Shown: positions 8,326 to 16,966 of the stretch, in pieces | Layout of the letters: each line of letters opens with the position of its first letter | Position numbering within the stretch: position 1 is the first letter of the stretch | Source of the DNA: Paraburkholderia sp. LEh10 | GTDB lineage: Bacteria; Pseudomonadota; Gammaproteobacteria; Burkholderiales; Burkholderiaceae | NCBI RefSeq assembly: GCF_017814945.1 | Contig: NZ_JAGIPX010000053.1 | Span: 1 to 58,661 of the forward strand | DNA length: 58,661 nt | Reading direction: 5' to 3' | Program-made: the position numbers and the translations under genes | Notes under the pieces: generated by a model | What the model was told of the DNA's origin: nothing | The model's database searches: none | Seen by the model: the letters and a program-made list of their open reading frames with translations, nothing else

Positions 8326-9195
8326 ATGACAGCAACTACGAATGTGCAGAGCGAGGCGGCGACCAGCAGGCTCGTCAGGGTGAAGGAAGGCAATCTCGAC
8401 TTGCAGGTGCACTACAACGATGCCGGGCAAGGTGATGAGACCGTGGTGATGCTACATGGCTCCGGACCCGGCGCTAGCGGCTGGGCAAACTTCAATCGGA
8501 ACATTGACGCCTTTGTTGACGCCGGCTACCGCGTCATTCTGATGGATTGCCCAGGATGGGGAAAAAGCGATTCCATCGTCTGCAGCAGCTCGCGTTCGGA
8601 ACTGAATGCGCGGGTGCTGAAAGGCCTGCTCGATGCAATCGGGATTGGACGCGTGCACGTGGTCGGCAATTCCATGGGTGGCCACAGTGCCGTGGCATTC
8701 GCGCTGGCCAATCCGGAGCGCGTCGGCAAACTGGTGTTGATGGGGGGTGGAACGGGCGGACCGAGCCAGTTTGTGCCGATGCCCACCGAAGGTATCAAGC
8801 TGCTGCAGGGCCTTTACCGGGAGCCGACGCTCGAAAATCTGAAGAGGATGCTGAACGTGTTCGTGTTCGACACCGGCACCCTAACCGAAGAACTGATGCA
8901 CACGCGACTGGATAACATGCTCGCGCGGCGCGACCACCTCGAGAATTTCGTCAAGAGTCTGGCAGCCAATCCGAAGCAGTTCCCTGACGTGGGCCCGCGA
9001 CTCGGCGAAATTTCCGCGCCGACGCTGGTTATTTGGGGGCGCGACGACCGTTTTGTGCCGATGGACGTGGGCCTGCGGCTCGTGTGGGGCATGCCCAACG
9101 CTGATCTGCATGTCTTCGGTCGCTGCGGCCACTGGGCGCAGTGGGAACATGCCGACAAGTTCAATCGGATGGTGCTGGAGTTCTTCGGTCACTAA
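8326..9195 (+). CDS. mhpC: 2-hydroxy-6-oxonona-2,4-diene-1,9-dioate hydrolase (meta-cleavage C-C hydrolase)
   Basis: This 289-residue alpha/beta hydrolase cleaves the MhpB ring-fission product into 2-hydroxypentadienoate and succinate (fumarate from the cinnamate branch). The oxyanion/HG region is MLHGSGPGASGW (42-53), the nucleophile is S116 in VGNSMGGHSA, the acid is an Asp in WGRDDRFVP (about 240-241), and the base is H269 in RCGHWAQWEHADKFN. E. coli MhpC is about 288 residues. A GGAGGAAAC ribosome binding site precedes the ATG. One hundred bases separate it from mhpD. Confidence 0.94.
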   Translation: MTATTNVQSEAATSRLVRVKEGNLDLQVHYNDAGQGDETVVMLHGSGPGASGWANFNRNIDAFVDAGYRVILMDCPGWGKSDSIVCSSSRSELNARVLKGLLDAIGIGRVHVVGNSMGGHSAVAFALANPERVGKLVLMGGGTGGPSQFVPMPTEGIKLLQGLYREPTLENLKRMLNVFVFDTGTLTEELMHTRLDNMLARRDHLENFVKSLAANPKQFPDVGPRLGEISAPTLVIWGRDDRFVPMDVGLRLVWGMPNADLHVFGRCGHWAQWEHADKFNRMVLEFFGH

Positions 9196-9255
9196 CCCCC
9201 CATTCCTTCGATTTTCTCGATTGCGCAACATCCTTCACGGAAAGAGAGTCCCCTC

Positions 9256-12200
9256 ATGTCATCGAAACAAGACGTCACCAATGCATTCACCCAGGAAGAG
9301 GGTGTTATCCACGTGGGGGGCATCGACGCGCTTGTTCGCCTGACGCTCGACCAGATCCGTACCGATGCACGCCGTGGTCTCAAGACTGGCATGTTCGTGT
9401 CGGGCTATCGCGGCTCGCCAGTCGGCATGCTTGACGCTGCGTTCATCAAGCAGCAAAAGGTTCTGGTCGAGAACAACATCAAGTTCGTCGACGGCATCAA
9501 TGAAGACCTCGCCGCTACGGCGGTCTGGGGCACGCAGATGATGCACACGGTCGGCAAGCGGAAATTCGATGGCGTGACGGGCATGTGGTACGGCAAGGCG
9601 CCGGGCGTCGACCGCAGCGGCGATGCGCTCAAGCACGCAAATTACACGGGCATCGGCAAGAACGGTGGCGTGCTTGCCGTGGTCGGCGATGACCCGAGTT
9701 GCAAATCGTCGTCACTGGCTAGCCAGTCCGAACCGATGCTCTTTCATGTTGGCATGCCCTCGCTCTATCCGGGCACGGTTCAGGAAATTCTGGACCTCGG
9801 GCTGCACGGCTATCAGATGTCGCGTCTGTCGGGACTGTGGGTAGGCCTGAAGATCGTGACCAATGTCGCCGACGGCAGTGGTGCGGCTGACGTGTCGGCG
9901 GATCGTCTGAACTTCGTCACACCGGACATGACGTTCGACGGCAAACCTTTCGCGCCGAGAATGAATCTTGGCATGAACGTGCGCGCCGAAGCGCTCGAAA
10001 TGGAGCAGTCGCTTTACACGCGCCGGCTCGAAGTGGCGAAGCGCTACGCGCGCGAGAACAAGCTCAACAACGTCGTGTTCCAGAACCCCGATGCGTGGCT
10101 CGGCATCATCACGGCGGGCAAGACCTATAACGACCTGCAGCAGGCTTTCCTCGAAATGGGACTGGACGACGAGGCGCTGCGCCGCCACGGCATCCGTATT
10201 CTGAAGATGGGCATGCTGTTCCCGATGGAAGCGAGCGTCGTTCGCGAGTTCGCGAAGGGATTGGAAGAAATCTTCGTGATCGAGGAGAAGCGACCGTTCC
10301 TCGAAATGTTCGCGAAGAACCTGCTGTACGGCTCGGCCAACGCGCCGCGGATCGTCGGCAAGTTCGACGAGGAAGAGAAGGAGTTGCTGCCTCATTACGG
10401 CGAATTCGAATCCGATATCATCGCCCGTGCGCTCGCGAAGCGCCTGTCGCGCAAGGCGCGCATCGAATCGGTGGAAAGTTGGATCAGTCGGCTCGACCAG
10501 ATCCACGACCGCACCAAGCTGCCGACCGCGGTGCGCACGGCCTGGTACTGCTCCGGTTGCCCGCACAACAGTTCGACCAAGGCAGTGGATGGCAGCATTG
10601 TTTCTGCGGGCATTGGCTGTCACACGATGGCGATGTGGATGGACCGCAACGTCGTGATGGGCACGCACATGGGTGCGGAGGGCGCGCAATGGATCGGCAT
10701 GGCGCCGTTCACCGACACGAAGCATATCTTCCAGAACATGGGTGACGGCACCTATTTCCACTCGGGCAGTCTCGCGATCCGTTATGCCGCGTCCACCGAC
10801 GTCAACATCACCTACAAGCTGCTTTATAACGCGCACACGTCGATGACGGGCGGACAGGCCATTCAGGGGAGTCATCCGGTGGCCGACGTGGTGTCCGACC
10901 TGCTCGCCAACGGTGTGAAGAAGGTCATCCTGACCACCGACAAGCCAGAGAACTACGCGAGCGTGAGTCTTGCGGGCGGCACTGAAGTCTGGCATCGCGA
11001 CCGGCTCGATGAGGCGCAAAAGACGCTCGCCGCCGTCGAGGGTACGACGGTGCTGATCCACGACCAGGAATGCGCCGCCGAGCTGCGCCGCATGCGCGGG
11101 CGCGGCAAGCGGCCGACCCCTGCTGAAGTGGTGGTGATCAACGAGCGTGTGTGCGAAGGCTGCGGCGACTGCGGTGTCAAGTCCAACTGCATGAGCGTTG
11201 AGCCGGTGCCGACCGAATTCGGTCGCAAGACGCGCATCCATCAAGGCTCTTGCAATAAGGACTATTCGTGCGTCAAGGGCTTCTGCCCGTCCTTCCTGAC
11301 TGTCACGCCGTCGGCGGAGGCGGTTGCGCCGGGCGAGAAACCAAAGAAGAAAAAGGCGCGCATCCCGGCGCTCGAGCGCGACTTGCCCGAGCCGCTGGCG
11401 AAAGTGCAAGGCGACTTCGGCGTGCACATCATGGGCATCGGCGGAACGGGGTCGGTGACGGTGGCGGCGACCATCACGAACGCGGCGCGCCTCGAAGGCA
11501 AGTATGTGATTGGCCTGGACCAGACCGGCCTGGCGCAAAAGGGCGGCGCGGTGATCTCGGACATCAAGGTGACAGCAAAGCCATTCGAAGGTTCGAACAA
11601 GATCTCCGACGGCTGCGCGGACCTGTACCTCGGTTTCGACATCTTGAACGCGACCGATCCAAAGAATCTCGACAAGTGCCACCCCGAACGTACGATCGCG
11701 ATTGTTTCGACCACGCAGACGCCGACCGGCCAGATGGTCGCCGACCGCCATGTGCAATTCCCGGCGACGGCAGGCTTGACCGCAGGAATCGAGCGCGTGA
11801 CCCGCAAGGCCGACGACGTGTTCCTCGACGGCCAGGCGCTTGCTGAAGGTCTCTTCGGCGACAGTATGGCGACCAATCTCTTCATGGTCGGCGTCGCGTA
11901 TCAGGCGGGCACACTGCCGATCGCGAGCGCTTCCATCGAGAAGGCAATCACGCAAGCTGGTGTGGGCGTGGAAATGGGGCTCGCGGCTTTCAAGTGGGGG
12001 CGCATGGCCGTGGCGGATCGCGCGTTCGTGCTCGCCGAAATCGCGGCGATCCACGGCACCGTGACCGAACTGCCGCGCGCGGCTGTGCTGAGTCCAAAGG
12101 CGCGCGCCATCGTGGATTCGGTGGGCGCGCACGGTGAGGTCCAGCGTCTGCTGGAAGTGCGGGTGCCGGACCTGATCGGCTACCAGAATGCATCCTATGC

Positions 12201-12792
12201 GCGGCGTTACGCGGAGGTGGTCCGGCGAGTGGTCGACGCCGAGCGTCACGCTGTGCCGGGTGCGGCCGCGCTCGGCGAGGCCGCCGCACGGTATCTCTAC
12301 AAGCTGATGGCCTATAAGGACGAGTATGAGGTCGCGCGCCTGCATACCGCGCCTGAAGCGCTCGCGCAACTGCAGGCGCAGTTCAAGGCCGGCTACAAGG
12401 TGCAGTTCCATCTGGCGCCGCCGCTTCTCGCGAAGCGCGACCCGTTGACGGGCGAGTTGCAGAAGAAGGCGTATGGGCCATGGGTGCTCAACGCATTCAG
12501 GCTGCTTGCAAAGCTGAAAGGCTTGCGTGGCGGGCCGCTCGATGTCTTTGGCAAGACTGGGGAACGCAGGCACGAGCGGCAGTTGATCGAGGATTACATC
12601 GCGCTGCTCGACGAGATCGTCACCAGCCTCAACGCGGACAACCACGAAGCGGCGGTGGCGCTCGCAAGCGTCCCCGACGAAATCCGCGGATATGGCCATG
12701 TGAAGGAGAAGAGTCTTCTGTCAGCAAAGGCGATACAAGAGGAACGCCTGCTGGCGTTCCGTCATTCGACGGCGGCGCAGGTGGCTGCGTGA
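9256..12792 (+). CDS. Indolepyruvate/2-oxoacid ferredoxin oxidoreductase, fused alpha-beta-gamma type (IorAB fusion)
   Basis: This 1178-residue protein belongs to the long proteobacterial indolepyruvate ferredoxin oxidoreductase family, which oxidatively decarboxylates aryl-pyruvates (or branched 2-oxoacids) to acyl-CoA. The N-terminal pyrimidine-binding domain starts with VSGYRGSPVGMLDAAF. The thiamine pyrophosphate domain carries GIGCHTMAMWM and the GDGTYFHSG motif (about residue 495). Cysteine clusters CEGCGDCGVKSNC and SCNKDYSCVKGFCP (about 631-680) can hold [4Fe-4S] centres. After a basic linker (KPKKKKAR) comes the IorB-like gamma domain starting HIMGIGGTGSVTV (about 724). It is not part of the classical hca/mhp pathway. 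Its position directly after mhpC suggests the operon also handles an aryl-pyruvate or a 2-oxoacid product. The substrate is inferred only. Confidence 0.88.
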   Translation: MSSKQDVTNAFTQEEGVIHVGGIDALVRLTLDQIRTDARRGLKTGMFVSGYRGSPVGMLDAAFIKQQKVLVENNIKFVDGINEDLAATAVWGTQMMHTVGKRKFDGVTGMWYGKAPGVDRSGDALKHANYTGIGKNGGVLAVVGDDPSCKSSSLASQSEPMLFHVGMPSLYPGTVQEILDLGLHGYQMSRLSGLWVGLKIVTNVADGSGAADVSADRLNFVTPDMTFDGKPFAPRMNLGMNVRAEALEMEQSLYTRRLEVAKRYARENKLNNVVFQNPDAWLGIITAGKTYNDLQQAFLEMGLDDEALRRHGIRILKMGMLFPMEASVVREFAKGLEEIFVIEEKRPFLEMFAKNLLYGSANAPRIVGKFDEEEKELLPHYGEFESDIIARALAKRLSRKARIESVESWISRLDQIHDRTKLPTAVRTAWYCSGCPHNSSTKAVDGSIVSAGIGCHTMAMWMDRNVVMGTHMGAEGAQWIGMAPFTDTKHIFQNMGDGTYFHSGSLAIRYAASTDVNITYKLLYNAHTSMTGGQAIQGSHPVADVVSDLLANGVKKVILTTDKPENYASVSLAGGTEVWHRDRLDEAQKTLAAVEGTTVLIHDQECAAELRRMRGRGKRPTPAEVVVINERVCEGCGDCGVKSNCMSVEPVPTEFGRKTRIHQGSCNKDYSCVKGFCPSFLTVTPSAEAVAPGEKPKKKKARIPALERDLPEPLAKVQGDFGVHIMGIGGTGSVTVAATITNAARLEGKYVIGLDQTGLAQKGGAVISDIKVTAKPFEGSNKISDGCADLYLGFDILNATDPKNLDKCHPERTIAIVSTTQTPTGQMVADRHVQFPATAGLTAGIERVTRKADDVFLDGQALAEGLFGDSMATNLFMVGVAYQAGTLPIASASIEKAITQAGVGVEMGLAAFKWGRMAVADRAFVLAEIAAIHGTVTELPRAAVLSPKARAIVDSVGAHGEVQRLLEVRVPDLIGYQNASYARRYAEVVRRVVDAERHAVPGAAALGEAAARYLYKLMAYKDEYEVARLHTAPEALAQLQAQFKAGYKVQFHLAPPLLAKRDPLTGELQKKAYGPWVLNAFRLLAKLKGLRGGPLDVFGKTGERRHERQLIEDYIALLDEIVTSLNADNHEAAVALASVPDEIRGYGHVKEKSLLSAKAIQEERLLAFRHSTAAQVAA

Positions 12793-12859
12793 GCGAGACG
12801 TTGCACCTCAGCTCGCGAAGTATCTCCTGTAAAACGCCACCAATCAAAATGGATAGACA

Positions 12860-13300
12860 ATGAATGAACTCGCCGGATACGACCTCGAAGATCTCGAGGA
12901 GGGCATGTGCGCGACCTTCGCCAAGACAATCACCGAAGCGGACATCATCCTTTTTGCGGGTGCCTCAGGTGACAACAACGCCGTCCATATCAACGAGGAA
13001 TTCGCGCTAACTACCCCATTCAAGGGCCGCATCGCCCACGGCATGCTGACAGCGAGCGTGATATCCGCAGCGATCGCCGGTCGTCTGCCAGGGCCGGGCA
13101 CGGTCTATCTCGGCCAGAACCTGCGATTCAAAGCGCCGGTCCGGCCGGGCGATACGGTACACGCGACGGTAACCGTCAAGGAACTGATTGCCGAAAAGAA
13201 ACGCGTCGTGCTGACGACCGTATGTACCGTGAATGGAAAGGTCGTAATCGACGGCGATGCGCTCGTGATGCCGACATCGCGCAGGACCCGCGCCGGGTGA
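12860..13300 (+). CDS. MaoC-family (R)-specific enoyl-CoA hydratase
   Basis: This 146-residue single hot-dog protein matches the short MaoC/PhaJ hydratases, which hydrate trans-2-enoyl-CoA to (R)-3-hydroxyacyl-CoA. The hydratase 2 motif FAGASGDNNAVHINEEFA gives the catalytic pair D38 and H43; GRIAHGMLTASVIS and the C-terminal LRFKAPVRPGDTV are also conserved. It starts 67 bases after the oxidoreductase. In this setting it might process a CoA thioester made by that enzyme or from a phenylpropenoyl side chain. This link is inferred. Confidence 0.9.
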   Translation: MNELAGYDLEDLEEGMCATFAKTITEADIILFAGASGDNNAVHINEEFALTTPFKGRIAHGMLTASVISAAIAGRLPGPGTVYLGQNLRFKAPVRPGDTVHATVTVKELIAEKKRVVLTTVCTVNGKVVIDGDALVMPTSRRTRAG

Positions 13301-13957
13301 ATGCGACTCGAAAACCGTAACCGACCGACGTAACCACGAGGCCGCATGAGCGCGCCATTCAACATCTGCCGGATGAATTCGGTTTTTTCAGATCGGGGCA
13401 AATGCTACCGCAAGCCTACACCGGCGTAGCCGACAAAGTGCCTGGCAGTCCCGCGAAGCTGTCGTCTCACTCTCGCGCAAGCACAAGCGCACTACTGGCG
13501 GCAGATGGCGCTCTATACTTGGAAAGCGCATTCGTCCGTGATCGAAATACGCCCGCGTTTTAGGTCTTCGAGAAGATTGGCAAAGCCGGCACGCATGCTA
13601 TGGTGCATTAGGAGTCAGAGTACTTTCAGCTATATAAATCGGCTTAAAGGGCCGGGTCCTTGCCCTCTAGCATCGGTTGCCATGATCGACCTTGCCCCTG
13701 ATTTCGCACGAGATGCCGACCGGCTGCGCAAAGAGGAATTCGCGCGTCAGGCAGGCCGTAGTGCCATGACTGTCAGGCGGAAAGGTCTTACACGAGCGTC
13801 GCGCCCGATGTTTCTAAATAACAGAACTTCTCATACCAAGTTGAGCATGCGACGATTGCAGAATCATATGTACCATGAAACGCGGAAACAGCATGATACT
13901 GGGCTTGCGGTGTTGCTGTTAACAGGACTCGCGGGAGACCAGCAGGAGATATCGAAG
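13301..13957. other. Long spacer after the hca-mhp operon
   Basis: About 0.65 kb between maoC and the first hemerythrin. Some stretches read like decayed protein coding (for example PLASVAMIDLAPDFARDADR at about 13660-13725), but no frame is intact and I recognise no family. No convincing terminator was found. Confidence 0.4.
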
Positions 13958-14440
13958 ATGAGCGAGCAAGTTTCTACACGCCCCCCTGTCACCGCTCCGG
14001 CGCCGCCCAGCGACAGTAATTTCGCCTGGTCCGACGCACGGCTGTTGGGCTTCACGCAGATGGATGAGGTGCATCAGGAGTTTTATACGGTTGCGCGGAA
14101 GCTGGTGACCTGCACCGACGCAACGGCCGCGGCCGCGATAGAGGAGTTCGAGAAGCATGCAGTCAGCCATTTCGAGCAGGAAGACGAGTGGATGCGTTCG
14201 ACGAACTTTCCTCCACGGGACTGCCACCTCGACGAACATGCCGCCGTTTTGAAGTCGGTCCGTGAAGTCAAGGAAGCGGTCGGACAAGGGCGGGCCGGCG
14301 TCGAACTGGTTCGAGATCTCGGCATGCACCTCTTCGAGTGGTTTCCAGGGCACGCGGACTATCTGGACTCGGCGCTGGCGGCATGGATGACGAAACAGAC
14401 GATGGGCGGCAAACCCGTTGTGCTGAGACGGAAGATTTGA
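13958..14440 (+). CDS. Single-domain hemerythrin
   Basis: This 160-residue bacteriohemerythrin has a 20-residue Pro/Ala-rich leader. All expected di-iron ligands are present: H39 (MDEVHQEF), H71 and E75 (HFEQEDEWM), H90 and H94 (DCHLDEHA), and H132 with D137 (HADYLD). Such proteins bind O2 reversibly and may store, deliver or sense it. The ATG at 13958 is preceded by AGGAG and begins just before the domain; an open frame extending 150 codons upstream has no family similarity and no site. A close paralogue lies at 17395-17844. Placement beside oxygenase operons suggests O2 supply or buffering, which is inference. Confidence 0.87.
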   Translation: MSEQVSTRPPVTAPAPPSDSNFAWSDARLLGFTQMDEVHQEFYTVARKLVTCTDATAAAAIEEFEKHAVSHFEQEDEWMRSTNFPPRDCHLDEHAAVLKSVREVKEAVGQGRAGVELVRDLGMHLFEWFPGHADYLDSALAAWMTKQTMGGKPVVLRRKI

Positions 14441-14564
14441 TTACGCGTTAGCCCGGGACGCGGGGGAGCGAATTTCGACCGCGGTCCAGTAACCTGACTC
14501 GGCGCTGGTTTAGTGTTGGACAGGGTATCCGAACCGCACTGCCCCCGGGGCCGTGCCGCACTTT

Positions 14565-14736
14565 GGGGTGATCGTCCTTTTCGCGCGGAAAATGGCGGTT
14601 AGCTCCGAAAAGAGCCGGAAGATCAAGGGCTTGCGATTGGGCGGGCTACACGAAATCCCGAGGGCGACAATGCCTTGCTGCAGGCGGCTCGACTCCCTGA
14701 AACCGCCAGAAATCACACGAAAAGGACGATCACCCC
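14565..14736. repeat. 172-bp element bounded by 19-bp perfect inverted repeats (MITE-like)
   Basis: GGGGTGATCGTCCTTTTCG at 14565-14583 recurs as its exact reverse complement at 14718-14736. The similarity continues inward with mismatches through TGGCGGTT, so the ends look like roughly 38-bp imperfect terminal repeats. The interior holds no ORF. This is the form of a miniature inverted-repeat transposable element or of an IS reduced to its ends. No clear target duplication is visible. Its right end directly touches the aroE remnant. Confidence 0.65.
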
Positions 14737-15299
14737 TATACGGCCATCGAAGGGCCGCTCGAACCTGAGCAGGCTTTTGCAGATACGGTGCGCGCATTCG
14801 CCTCGGCGGGTGGCAAGGGAATGAACGTCACCGCGCCCTTCAAGCTAAAGGCCTTTGCCATGGCCGACGAACGCAGCGAGAGAGCGGAGCTTGCTGGAGC
14901 CGTCAACGCGATGAAGTTCGAGCGTGGCCGCATCATTGCCGAGAACTTCGACGGCATCGGGCTCGTGCGTGACATCGAAGTCAATCTCGGCCTGCGGATG
15001 GCCGGCAAGCGGGTGCTGCTGCTCGGCGCGGGCGGCGCCGCGCGCGGCGCTCTGCTGCCTTTTCTGGCAGCACGGCCAGAAAGCCTGGTCATTGCCAATC
15101 GCGATGTCGCGAAAGCCAGGGATCTCGCGGCGCAGGTTTGACGCCATTTCTGCGGCTTGCACGCAACGCGGGTGTGTTCACCATCGCGGATGGCGTGGGC
15201 ATGCTGGTCGAACAGGCGGCGGAAGCCTTCGACTGGTGGCGCGGCGTTCGGCCTGCAACGCGGGCGGTGATCGAGCGGCTCACGGTGCCGCTCGAATGA
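14737..15299 (+). pseudogene. aroE: Decayed shikimate/quinate dehydrogenase (AroE family)
   Basis: The frame from 14737 reads YTAIEGPLEPEQAFADTVRA and continues with SAGGKGMNVTAPFK, which holds the AroE substrate/catalytic-lysine motif NVTxPFK. It goes on with the NADP loop LLLGAGGAARGALLPFLA. It breaks at about 15141; a different frame then supplies the AroE C-terminus TPFLRLARNAGVFTIADGVG and MLVEQAAEAFDWWRGVRPAT, ending at TGA 15299. About 60 residues are missing between the two parts and the N-terminus (about 45 residues) is cut at the inverted-repeat element. The gene is not functional. Confidence 0.82.
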
Positions 15300-15318
15300 C
15301 TTCGCGATGGAGTGACAA

Positions 15319-15474
15319 ATGAAGAAAGTCCTCATGCTTCACGGCATCAATCACAACATGTTCGGCAAGCGCGACCCGGTGCAGTACGGGACGATCACGC
15401 TGTCCGAAATAGACAACCGCTTGCAGGCTCTGGCTGCCGAACTTGGCGTGCAGGTGGAATCGTTTCAGACGAAC
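15319..15474 (+). pseudogene. aroQ: Truncated type II 3-dehydroquinate dehydratase
   Basis: From ATG 15319 the first 52 residues read MKKVLMLHGINHNMFGKRDP and onward to VESFQTN, the N-terminus of type II dehydroquinase (the canonical phrase is GPNLNMLGxRxP, here GINHNMFGKRDP). After FQTN the sequence switches to an unrelated stretch, so the catalytic His (IxNPG/HxSN region) is missing. Together with the aroE remnant it suggests a lost quinate/shikimate catabolic cluster. The origin of 15475-15600 is not recognised. Confidence 0.75.
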
Positions 15475-15760
15475 AGCGGGGCCGATGGTTCGAATTCCAA
15501 TGGGAAGCGCAGTTCGGCGACTTCGCGAACGGCGCGCAGGTTGTATCGACAACTTTCTGTCGGCGGGCGCGGCGAAGTGAGGACAACGCAGCGGTGTGAC
15601 TAATCAGTCGTCGTTTTCTCGGCAGTTGCTGATACAGAGGGGATCGCCTTGCGCGATTTCGGCCGATTGTAGCGGCCGATTCGGTGTGAACGGACGATTC
15701 ACCGAAAATGTCCTGCGAAGTATGCCACGAGTGGGTCGAGCGTAAGCAGCACCTCCGGTC

Positions 15761-16675
15761 TCATCGATAAGGCATGGCCTCAAGCCATCGCTTCTCATCA
15801 TTGAACCGCTCGACCAGCATGTCGAGGAGCAATCGGACCTTGGTGCTTAGCTGTCGCCTATGGGGGTAAAGCGCTACGATCTCCAGTTCCTGCGTTTGGT
15901 AGTCGGGCAACAGTGGCACCAGCGCGCCCGACGCAAGAAGATCGGAAACGAGAAACGGGGGGCACAGCCACAATCCGAGTCCCGCGGTGGCAGCCGCGCG
16001 CATGACGGTAAGGCTGGCCGTAATCAGATTGCCTGAGACGCGAACGCTGATGGGATTTCCGCCTGGATCGACAAAATGAAACTCGTTGCGAAAGATCGAG
16101 TGGGCGTAAACGAGGCAATTATGATCAAGCAGGTCGCCCGGACTGCGGGGCGTGGAATGCGCCTCTAGGTAAGTCGGCGCGCAGCACAAGAGATGGTGCC
16201 ATTTCGCCAAGGGCCGTCTGATCAGGGTCGAGTCAGGCGGCGATGCCGGCATGATTGACAGATCGAAGCCTTCCCGCACGGGATCAATCATGGCGTCAGT
16301 CTGGAAATCTAGCGCGACTTCCGGATATTTGCTCATGAAGCGCGTGGCCACCGGTGCGATGAATCGGTCCAGTGAATGATGGCAACGCAGATGAAGCCGT
16401 CCACGCGGCGTCACCTGCAAGGCACTGGTGATCTCGTCCGCTTCCGCCAAATCGAGCAAGATCTGTGAACAGCGCTCATAATATTCTCGACCGATCTCCG
16501 TTAGACTGACACGGCGCGTCGTGCGATTCAACAAACGCACGCCGAGGCTGTCTTCGAGCGCCTGGACGTGGTTGCTGACCGTTGTTATCGAGAGGTCAAG
16601 TCGACGCGCTGCCGCAGTAAAGCCACCGCTCTCGACGACCCGGACAAAGGCTGTGAGGCTGGCGAATCGATCCAT
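15761..16675 (-). CDS. LysR-type transcriptional regulator, target unknown
   Basis: This 304-residue LysR protein has the helix-turn-helix at residues 1-60 (MDRFASLTAFVRVVESGGFT, AAARRLDLSITTVSNHVQAL) and the usual RTTRRVSLTEIGREYYERC linker. The ATG at 16675 is chosen because LysR proteins of this branch begin MDRF and GGTGGA precedes it; a GTG four codons upstream is possible. It reads toward the aroQ remnant, so its original target may have been the lost shikimate genes or the divergent region at 16.7-17.0 kb. It appears intact. Confidence 0.85.
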   Translation of the reverse strand: MDRFASLTAFVRVVESGGFTAAARRLDLSITTVSNHVQALEDSLGVRLLNRTTRRVSLTEIGREYYERCSQILLDLAEADEITSALQVTPRGRLHLRCHHSLDRFIAPVATRFMSKYPEVALDFQTDAMIDPVREGFDLSIMPASPPDSTLIRRPLAKWHHLLCCAPTYLEAHSTPRSPGDLLDHNCLVYAHSIFRNEFHFVDPGGNPISVRVSGNLITASLTVMRAAATAGLGLWLCPPFLVSDLLASGALVPLLPDYQTQELEIVALYPHRRQLSTKVRLLLDMLVERFNDEKRWLEAMPYR

Positions 16676-16755
16676 GCATTCCACCACATTATCAAGGTAC
16701 AGTTACAGTTGGAAGTTGCAGCAATGCCTGAGCGCTCAGCGTCTCAAGCAGAGCC

Positions 16756-16966
16756 GCGATTTTTTTTGATCTACCTAAAAGTCTATCAAGATCGAGGGGG
16801 GTTATCCCGCCTGGATAAGGGGTTATCTTGCAGTCATATAGACGAAGGAGCACGTAGTGCTAACCCCAGCGCCCTTCTATGTCTGAGTGAGCCGAACAAA
16901 ATTAAGTGGAACAAGGGTGAAAGACACCCACAGATACGGCCGTTGATCGTGCCGCGGAATTGAATC
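16756..16966 (+). repeat. Decayed second copy of the 26.2-kb promoter region and ferredoxin start
   Basis: This stretch aligns along its length with 26215-26426. Shared blocks include a T-run followed by CCT-x-AAAG, TCCCGCCT, GTTATCTTGCAGTCAT (GTTATGTTGCAGTCAT in the other copy), AGTGCTAAC, AACAAGGGTGAAA and CGGAATTGAA. The last block lies inside the ferredoxin gene of the 26-kb copy. Here the ferredoxin frame and the dyads are lost. It is therefore an old duplication of a catabolic promoter with the 5' end of its gene. Confidence 0.7.

Noticed and set aside
9712..12699. A 995-codon open frame on the minus strand opposite the 1178-residue oxidoreductase
   Set aside because: It is the antisense shadow of a high-GC gene. 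The + strand frame carries thiamine, iron-sulfur and gamma-domain motifs, while the antisense translation is rich in Arg, His and Val with no domain.
13505..13957. N-terminal extension of 151 codons on the first hemerythrin
   Set aside because: No similarity to hemerythrins and no signal peptide; AGGAG before ATG 13958 and the domain start support the shorter protein.
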